A stretch of 64,000 bases of DNA, from the NCBI RefSeq assembly GCF_900199375.1, contig NZ_LT900217.1:1-64000 (forward strand), in the 5' to 3' direction. The translations under genes were made by a program, and so were the position numbers. Positions within the stretch are counted from its first letter, which is position 1; every line of letters begins with the position of its first letter. Below, in pieces: positions 58,165 through 64,000 of the stretch. The notes beneath the pieces were generated by a model. That model ran no database searches. It saw nothing but the letters and a program-made list of their open reading frames with translations, and was not told where the DNA came from. The stretch is from Gordonibacter urolithinfaciens. GTDB lineage: Bacteria; Actinomycetota; Coriobacteriia; Coriobacteriales; Eggerthellaceae.

Positions 58165-59295
58165 CTAGGCGGCCGGCGTGCTCGCGCCGTCCGTCGTGCC
58201 AGAGCCGGACGAGCCCGTTCCCGCTGTGCCGGCTGTTCCCGCCGTGCCGGCGGTCGGATGGTCGGCCTTCCACTGCTCGAGGATGGCCGGGAAGTCCACG
58301 CTGAAGGAATAGATGCCGGTGCTCTCGTCGCCCGTCGACTCGAGCTTCGTCCCGTCTACGGTGACGGTCACGCCGCCAGGGTTCGAAGTGACGATCTTGA
58401 ACGTGCCGGTGACGTCGAACTCCTTCTTGGCAGGTCCGTCGACGGTGCCGCCCGAGGTGATGTTTCCGTCCTCGTAGATGTCCATGTACACCGACTCCCC
58501 CGACGCCACCTCGTACACGACCTTGGCGCTCGTGGGCGCCACCGGCGCAGGCGGCGCGACGGGTTCCTGGGAGCCCTCGTCCCCCTCGCCCTGGGTGGTG
58601 TCGTCGATGCCCGTCACGGGCACGGTCGGCAGGTCCTCCTCGCCGCCGCCCTTGCCCCCGAACGCGAACACGAGCACGACGACCAGCACCACGAGGATAA
58701 CCGCTCCCGCAATGAGGAACGGGAGCTTCGACTGCACCCCGCTCGGGGCCTTGGGCCCCGCGTAGAAGTTCGTGTACTGGCCGTTCGGCAGCGCCGAATG
58801 GCGGCTCGTGTGCGTGCGGCCCTCGGAGTAGACGCGCCCCCCGGCTGCCGGAGCCGCACTGCGGCCGTAGTCGGAGCGCGTGTAGGCGGTGCGATCGTCG
58901 TAGAGCGTGCGCCCGAACGCGTTCTGGCGCGGCACCCGCTCCTCGGGCTCCTCGGGCGGGACCGGACGCGCGGCGCCGGAGCGCTTCGTGCGCGATGTGC
59001 CGCCCATGTCGAAGCCGCTCGGCCGTACATCCGATCGCGCGCGGCCCACCTGGTAGGCGTAGGCCTCGTCCAGGTACATGCGGGTGATCTCGGTGGGGTT
59101 AAGCCCTAGAAGGCGCGCGTAGGCGTTCACCATGTTGCGCGTGTAGCCGCGTGGGGGCATGCGCGCGAAGTCGTCTTCCTCGATGGATCGCAGGATATCG
59201 GGCCTGATGCGCAGGCGCCGGGCCGCCGTGGACAGATCCATGCCCTTCCGTTCGCGGGCTTCCTGCAAAACCGTTCCGAATGTCACCTGTGCCAC
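58165..59295 (-). CDS. RodZ-like helix-turn-helix membrane protein
   Basis: 376 residues. An N-terminal HTH_25 domain (FGTVLQEARERKGMDLSTAA, RRLRIRPDILRSIEEDDFAR then MPPRGYTRNMVNAYARLLG), a charged linker of about 100 residues, one helix (about 190-215), and a beta-rich DUF4115-type external domain (EVASGESVYMDIYEDGNITS) are seen. It ends in GTAGTAGTAG repeats. RodZ links MreB to the cell-wall elongation machinery in rods. The gene starts four bases after the ftsK stop. Confidence 0.82.
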   Translation of the reverse strand: MAQVTFGTVLQEARERKGMDLSTAARRLRIRPDILRSIEEDDFARMPPRGYTRNMVNAYARLLGLNPTEITRMYLDEAYAYQVGRARSDVRPSGFDMGGTSRTKRSGAARPVPPEEPEERVPRQNAFGRTLYDDRTAYTRSDYGRSAAPAAGGRVYSEGRTHTSRHSALPNGQYTNFYAGPKAPSGVQSKLPFLIAGAVILVVLVVVLVFAFGGKGGGEEDLPTVPVTGIDDTTQGEGDEGSQEPVAPPAPVAPTSAKVVYEVASGESVYMDIYEDGNITSGGTVDGPAKKEFDVTGTFKIVTSNPGGVTVTVDGTKLESTGDESTGIYSFSVDFPAILEQWKADHPTAGTAGTAGTAGTGSSGSGTTDGASTPAA

Positions 59296-59299
59296 GTCG

Positions 59300-61855
59300 C
59301 TACTCCTCGCATGAGTCCTGCGCCTCGAACGCCTTCAACGTTTCCAACTCCATGGCGTCCACCAGGACCTCACGGGGCTTGCTGCCGTTCGGCGGCCCCA
59401 CGACGCCCTTTTCCTCGAGCATGTCCATTATACGCCCGGCGCGCGAATAGCCAACTTTCAGGCGCCGCTGTATGTTCGACGTCGAGCCGAGGCCGCTCGA
59501 CACCACGATCTCGGCCGCCTCCCACACAAGGGGGTCGTCCGAGGTGCACGAGCCGCCGCTGCCGTCCGGCTGCGACGCGCCCAGCGTGATGAGGTTCGTC
59601 TGGAGGATCTCCGAGTGGTACTCGGGCTCGCCCTGCGCCTTGAGCAGCTCCACCACGGCGTTGATCTCGTCTTCGGACACGTAGCAGCCCTGGATGCGCT
59701 GGGGCTTGGCGTATTCGGGCTTCGACAGCAGGAGATCGCCCAGGCCGATGAGGCGCTCGGCGCCCGGCGTGTCGAGCACGACGCGGCTGTCGATGCCGCT
59801 GGCCACGTTGAACGCGATGCGGTTCGTGATGTTCGCCTTGATAAGGCCCGTGACCACGTTCGTGGACGGGCGCTGGGTGGCCACGATGAGGTGGATGCCG
59901 GCCGCGCGCGCGAGCTGCGCGATGCGGCTGATGGAGAACTCAACCTCCTTGCCCACGTTCATCATGAGGTCGGCCAGCTCGTCGATGATGATGACGATGT
60001 AGGGCAGCTCGTCGCCCAGCTCCGCGGACGGCGGCTCCTTGCCCTCCTCCACGGCCTTCTCGATGGCGGCCTGCTCGGCCTGCACCTTGGCGTTGTACTG
60101 GCCGATGTTGCGGGCGCCCACCTTCGAGAACACCTTCAGGCGCCGCTCCATCTCCGCCACGCCCCACGACAGGGCGCTCGCCGCCTCGCGGGCCTCGGTG
60201 ACCACCGGCACGTAGAGGTGCGGGATGCCGTTGTAGGGCGTGAACTCCACGCGCTTCGGGTCGATCATGATGAAGCGCACCTCGGCGGGCGTGGCGCGCA
60301 TGAGGATGGACATGATCATGGCGTTCACGGACACCGACTTGCCGGAGCCCGTGGTGCCGCCGATGAGCAGGTGGGGCATCTTGGCCAGGTCCGACACGAT
60401 GGAGCGCCCCTCCACGTCCTTGCCGATGGCCACCTGCAAGGGGCCGGCCGGGGCGTCCTTCAGCACGTCGCCCAAGAGCACGGTCTGGCGCGTGCGGTTG
60501 GGCACCTCGATGCCCACGTAATTCGTACCGGGGATGGGCGCGAAGATGCGCACGCCGGGCGCGGCGAGCGCGAGCGCGATGTCCTGCTCGAGTGCCGTGA
60601 TGCGGCTCACGCGCACGCCGGCGGGCAGGTCCACCTTGAAGAGCGTCACCGTGGGGCCGGCCACCCAGCCCACGACCTCGGCCATGATGGCGAAGCTCTC
60701 GAGCGTCTCCTGGAGGCAGGCCGCCGTCTCGGTCAGCTCGGCGTCGGTGGCCTTGTCCTTCTTGGCAGACGTGCTGGTGGCCAGGATGTCGAAGGGGGGC
60801 AGCTCGAAGCCGTCCGCCGGGCGGGGGGTGGCAAGCGGCGTGGCCGAGGAGGACGGCGCCTTGGGAGAGGAGGCCTTCTTCTCGGCGTCGGCTGCGGCCC
60901 GCGCGCGGCCGAGCTTGCGCGTCAGGGGCTGCTCCACGGCGTCGGGCGCGTCGAAGGGCGCGCGCCGCCCGCCGATGACCTGCGTGTCGAGCGAGGACGA
61001 GGGATGCTTCGGCTTGCCCTTCGCCTCCTCGCCGGCCGCGGCGCCTTCGCCCCGGCGCCCCTTCCTGGCACGTGGCAGCACGCTCGTGGGCGCGGCGCCC
61101 TCTCCTGCCGTGAGCGGCACGAAGCCGCCCGCCTCCCCGGCCTTCTTCACGCGGGCGTAGGCCGGTGCTCCCAGCACGTCCCCATCCCCCTCGGCCTCGG
61201 CGCGCCTGTCCTGCACGCGCTCGATGAGCTTCGAGAGCGAGAAACCGATGACCACGAATCCGGCCGCCATGACGCCGAACATGATGATGCACGAAATGAC
61301 CTGCCCGAACAGCGTAAAGCCCACCCAGGCGACGCCGGCGCCCACGTAACCGCCGCGTGCGGAGAGCTGCACGGGGTCGAAGAGCGCCGCCGGCGCCCCC
61401 TCCTCGCCGGGAACCAGCGGCGTGAACAGCGCCAGCAGCACGAGCACGGCGGCCAGTATCATAACGAGGCCCACCGACACGCGCGCCGGAACGCGCTCGC
61501 GGTCGAAGCGAATGAGGAAGCTCGCGCCGATGACGAGCAGGAAGAACGGCAGCAGGTAGGCGCCCAGGCCGAGCGTCAGGTGCAGTGCCGTCGAGACGAA
61601 CGACGTGACCACGGCATTCGTGGGCATGACGGCTGCCACGAACAGCACGACGGCCGCCACGGCGAACGCGACGCCCGTGATGTCGCGGCGCGTGCGATCG
61701 TCGATGAGATGCCCGTCTGGGGCAGGGGCGGCCTTCGCGGCCTTGCCGCCGCCCTTGCGGGCGCTCTTCTCGGCGGGCGAGGCCGCCTTGCCCTTCGGCT
61801 TGGCGCCGGGGGACGGTTTCGACTTGTTCGATGCGGGTGCTGACTGACGGGCCAC
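59300..61855 (-). CDS. ftsK: DNA translocase FtsK/SpoIIIE
   Basis: 851 residues from GTG 61855 (AAGGAG seven bases upstream). A Lys/Ala-rich start, four N-terminal helices (about 60-215), a variable linker, then the motor: DILATSTSAKKDKATDAELT leads into the alpha domain. Walker A GGTTGSGKSVSVNAM is near residue 500, Walker B VIIIDELADLMMNV follows, and a winged-helix gamma domain with VSSGLGSTSNIQRRLKVGYS closes the protein. It pumps chromosomal DNA through the division septum. The linker is shorter than in E. coli FtsK, as in SpoIIIE. Confidence 0.93.
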   Translation of the reverse strand: MARQSAPASNKSKPSPGAKPKGKAASPAEKSARKGGGKAAKAAPAPDGHLIDDRTRRDITGVAFAVAAVVLFVAAVMPTNAVVTSFVSTALHLTLGLGAYLLPFFLLVIGASFLIRFDRERVPARVSVGLVMILAAVLVLLALFTPLVPGEEGAPAALFDPVQLSARGGYVGAGVAWVGFTLFGQVISCIIMFGVMAAGFVVIGFSLSKLIERVQDRRAEAEGDGDVLGAPAYARVKKAGEAGGFVPLTAGEGAAPTSVLPRARKGRRGEGAAAGEEAKGKPKHPSSSLDTQVIGGRRAPFDAPDAVEQPLTRKLGRARAAADAEKKASSPKAPSSSATPLATPRPADGFELPPFDILATSTSAKKDKATDAELTETAACLQETLESFAIMAEVVGWVAGPTVTLFKVDLPAGVRVSRITALEQDIALALAAPGVRIFAPIPGTNYVGIEVPNRTRQTVLLGDVLKDAPAGPLQVAIGKDVEGRSIVSDLAKMPHLLIGGTTGSGKSVSVNAMIMSILMRATPAEVRFIMIDPKRVEFTPYNGIPHLYVPVVTEAREAASALSWGVAEMERRLKVFSKVGARNIGQYNAKVQAEQAAIEKAVEEGKEPPSAELGDELPYIVIIIDELADLMMNVGKEVEFSISRIAQLARAAGIHLIVATQRPSTNVVTGLIKANITNRIAFNVASGIDSRVVLDTPGAERLIGLGDLLLSKPEYAKPQRIQGCYVSEDEINAVVELLKAQGEPEYHSEILQTNLITLGASQPDGSGGSCTSDDPLVWEAAEIVVSSGLGSTSNIQRRLKVGYSRAGRIMDMLEEKGVVGPPNGSKPREVLVDAMELETLKAFEAQDSCEE

Positions 61856-61949
61856 GGCCCAGCTCCTTTTGCTGCGTTTAGAGTGCGTTTCTGGTTCGGT
61901 TGCGCGGCCGGAGAGCCGCATGCGCGCGGACGCATGCGGCCATTATAGC

Positions 61950-63851
61950 CTAAACTTCCAGCAAGTTCACGATGGCCATGGGGCGCTGCTTCGTGCGCTC
62001 CCACAGAAGCGAGAGCAGCGCGTCGCGGGCGGCCTTCTTGAGCTCCTTCTGGCCGCCTCCCTTGCCCAGCTGGCGCTTGAGGGCGTTCTTCACCGTGGTG
62101 CGCGCCTCGCGCACGAGGTAGTCGTCGTCGCCTCCCGTGATGCCGTGCATCTCCACCTGCACCTCGCCCACCACGTCCTTGCGCTTGGACGAGATGGCGG
62201 CCGCCACCGAGGCGAAGCCCTGCGAGCCGAGCGCGTTGCGCTCGTCGAGCACGTCCTGCGACGTGTCGCCCACCGACAGGCCGTCCACGAACACGATGCC
62301 GCTTTGCACGGTCTCGCCGCGCTTCACGCCCCTGCTCGAAAGCTCCAGGCCCTCGCCGTTCTCGCAGATGAACACGTTCTCGGCGGGCACTCCTGTCGCC
62401 TCGGCCAGCTTGGCATGGGCGCGCAGGTGCGTGGCCTCGCCGTGCACGGGCATGAACGCGTTCGGCTGCACGATGGACAGCACCAGCTTCAGCTCCTCGG
62501 CGCCGGCGTGGCCGGACACGTGCACCATGGCGCGCTTCTTGTCGTAGACGTCGGCGCCTATCTTCGCCAGCGAGTTGATGACGCGGGTGACGGCCTTCTC
62601 GTTGCCGGGCACCGGCGTGGCCGAGATGATGACGGTGTCGCCCTGCTCCAGGTCGATGGTCTTGTGCTCGCCGTTCGCGATGCGGGCCAGCGCCGAGAGC
62701 GGCTCGCCCTGGCTGCCCGTGCACATGATGACCACCTGCTCGGGCGGGATGCCCTTGAGGTCGTAGGCGTCCACGATGTCCTCGTCGGGGATGTTCAGGT
62801 AGCCCAGGCGGCGCGCGATATCGGTGTTCTGGATCATGGAGCGGCCCGTGACCACGACCTTGCGGCCGTTGTCGCGCGCGGCGTCGCAGATCTGCTGCAT
62901 GCGGTGGATGTGGCTGGCGAACGAGGCGATGATGACGCGGCCGCGCGCTTGGGAGATGATCTTGCGCAGCTCCTTGCCCACCTCGGCCTCCGAGGGCGTG
63001 AAGCTGGGGTTCTGGGCGTTCGTGGAGTCGCTCATCATAAGGTCGACGCCCGCCTTGGAGAACTTCGCAAGCGCGCCGAAGTCGGTGGTCACGCCGTCGA
63101 TGGGCGTCTGGTCCAGCTTGAAGTCGCCCGTATGCAGCACGTTCCCGGCCGGGCTCTGGAAGAACACGCCCACGGCGCCCGGGATGGAGTGGTTCACGGC
63201 GAAGAACTCGGCCGTGAAGCAGCCGAGCTTCACCTGGTCGCCCGGCTTGATCTCGATGAGCTTGGCGTTCTTGATCTTGTGCTCGGCGAACTTGCCCTCG
63301 ATGAGGCCGAGCGTCATCTTCGTGCCGTAGATGGGCACTTGGCGGTCGAGGTCCTTCATGAGGTACGGCAGCGTGCCGGTGTGGTCCTCGTGGCCGTGCG
63401 TGATGATGATGCCGCGCAGCTTGTCGGCGTTCTCCAGCACGTAGGTGTAGTCGGGCAGGATGAGGTCGATGCCCGGATGATCGTCGTCGGGGAACATGAG
63501 GCCCGCGTCGTCCAGGATCATGTCGCCCTTGCACTCGAACACGGTCATGTTCTTGCCGATGGCGTCGAGGCCGCCGAGCGGGATGATCTTGAGCGTGGCG
63601 TTCGGGTCCTTCTTCGGCGAGTTGAAGTTGGCGCGGCGCGCATTCTGCTGGCCGCCCTGCTTCTGCTGGCCCTGCCCCGCCTTAGAAAGCTGGGGACGGC
63701 GATGCTCGAGCTGCACGTGCTTGTAGGAGCGCGTCTTCTTCTCGGCGCCGCGCGCGGCTCCCTTGGCGCCGTTGCCGTTGCCCCCGCCGCGGCCGTTGCG
63801 GGACTGCTCCTGCGAACGGCGCTCGGAGCGCTGGTTGTTCTGCTGTTCCAT
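61950..63851 (-). CDS. rnj: Ribonuclease J
   Basis: 633 residues. The first 80 are a disordered Gln/Arg/Gly-rich extension (RNGRGGGNGNGAKGAARGAE) followed by an RRPQLSKAG segment. The metallo-beta-lactamase core carries HGHEDHTGTLPYL near residue 150, and the beta-CASP part has VSGHAGAEELKL and PVHGEATHLRAH. RNase J has endo- and 5'-exonuclease activity in mRNA decay and rRNA maturation. The basic N-terminal extension is found in actinobacterial RNase J and probably binds RNA. Confidence 0.94.
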   Translation of the reverse strand: MEQQNNQRSERRSQEQSRNGRGGGNGNGAKGAARGAEKKTRSYKHVQLEHRRPQLSKAGQGQQKQGGQQNARRANFNSPKKDPNATLKIIPLGGLDAIGKNMTVFECKGDMILDDAGLMFPDDDHPGIDLILPDYTYVLENADKLRGIIITHGHEDHTGTLPYLMKDLDRQVPIYGTKMTLGLIEGKFAEHKIKNAKLIEIKPGDQVKLGCFTAEFFAVNHSIPGAVGVFFQSPAGNVLHTGDFKLDQTPIDGVTTDFGALAKFSKAGVDLMMSDSTNAQNPSFTPSEAEVGKELRKIISQARGRVIIASFASHIHRMQQICDAARDNGRKVVVTGRSMIQNTDIARRLGYLNIPDEDIVDAYDLKGIPPEQVVIMCTGSQGEPLSALARIANGEHKTIDLEQGDTVIISATPVPGNEKAVTRVINSLAKIGADVYDKKRAMVHVSGHAGAEELKLVLSIVQPNAFMPVHGEATHLRAHAKLAEATGVPAENVFICENGEGLELSSRGVKRGETVQSGIVFVDGLSVGDTSQDVLDERNALGSQGFASVAAAISSKRKDVVGEVQVEMHGITGGDDDYLVREARTTVKNALKRQLGKGGGQKELKKAARDALLSLLWERTKQRPMAIVNLLEV

Positions 63852-64000
63852 AAGTACCTTGTCTTTCCGGTCTTGCGCGATCGGGTGCGCATAGACGAAG
63901 AGCCGGGATTCCCGGCTTCGCCTCGGCTCCGCTACCGCCGCAGCCGCCCGTTCGGGCGATCCTGCGGGCAGGGCGCTCCGATAGGAGGCGCGCCCGCTCG
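63852..64000. other. Right-hand edge, non-coding upstream of rnj
   Basis: Contains a perfect AGCCGGGA-T-TCCCGGCT palindrome (63901-63917) flanked by GAAG and TCGC. No T run follows on either strand. It may end the gene to the right, which is outside the window. No coding sequence supported here. Confidence 0.4.

Noticed and set aside
57840-58273. 140-codon minus-strand frame across the triple repeat and the rodZ end
   Set aside because: It overlaps the 3' end of the RodZ-like gene in another frame and has no ribosome-binding site.
1-64000. CRISPR array, tRNA, rRNA or prophage
   Set aside because: I found no regularly spaced identical repeats with unique spacers, no tRNA-like GGTTCGAATCC arm with a cloverleaf, no rRNA and no structural phage genes.

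Overview
The window is a GC-rich (by eye mid-60s percent) bacterial chromosome segment that looks like a gut Coriobacteriia genome, most likely family Eggerthellaceae (Eggerthella or Gordonibacter type). The grounds are the combination of several unlinked molybdopterin (bis-MGD) oxidoreductase clusters with ferredoxin subunits and MFS transporters, a menaquinone prenyltransferase, LexA boxes of the GAAC-N4-GTTC type, Ku, and a housekeeping block in the order FtsK, RodZ-like, YajQ, RimO, PgsA-CinA, RecA, RecX. This assignment is inference; there is no rRNA or tRNA gene in the window.

Layout. 1-1758: the end of an ACT-domain gene and a phenylacetate-CoA ligase gene, both broken by single-base indels. 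1769-8166: gluQ, two related four-helix membrane proteins around a universal stress protein, menA with a lipase-like gene, and a small + strand operon (thioesterase, low-molecular-weight phosphatase, PAP2). 8167-14660: a three-copy RidA fusion behind a palindrome-covered promoter, ku, a glycosyltransferase that ends at an in-frame TAG and runs into a headless diguanylate cyclase, wecB, and a 24-residue membrane peptide with its own promoter and terminator. 14665-25545: two divergent molybdenum-enzyme operons, one a DMSO-reductase-family enzyme with a small ferredoxin and LysR regulator, the other resembling pyrogallol-phloroglucinol transhydroxylase (alpha plus beta with a Cna-type C-terminal domain) with a DASS transporter and an MFS transporter. 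They share a mirror-symmetric promoter region with two long palindromes. 25623-34374: uvsE, then a third molybdenum-enzyme operon (DmsA-like, DmsB-like, VOC protein, MFS, zinc-ribbon protein) divergent from a catalytically dead Fic-fold/winged-helix protein.

34440-40160 is an accessory island with lower GC: a membrane protein, two different IS30-type elements, a 105-bp MITE-like element, an IS remnant, a small membrane protein and a MerR regulator. 40190-64000 is mostly core: dut, nrdR, an ABC-F protein with a structured leader, an SOS-controlled divergent pair with lexA, hflX, miaA, miaB, spoVS, a GHKL ATPase, rny, a HigBA-like toxin-antitoxin pair, recX, recA, a pgsA-cinA fusion, rimO, yajQ, a RodZ-like gene, ftsK and rnj.

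The most unusual things seen are: (i) a pair of small MCFRP-zinc-ribbon-Pro/Ala-tail proteins, one in each of two molybdenum-enzyme operons; (ii) a 15-bp dyad TTAGAGTWACTCTAA that occurs at least six times, twice as the centre of 41-bp palindromes and twice upstream of a merR gene; (iii) five ACCTTGC heptamers at exact multiples of 11 bp upstream of the recA promoter; (iv) the RidA triple fusion whose third copy has lost its active-site arginine; (v) the microprotein transcription unit; (vi) the mirror-symmetric promoter between the two molybdenum operons.
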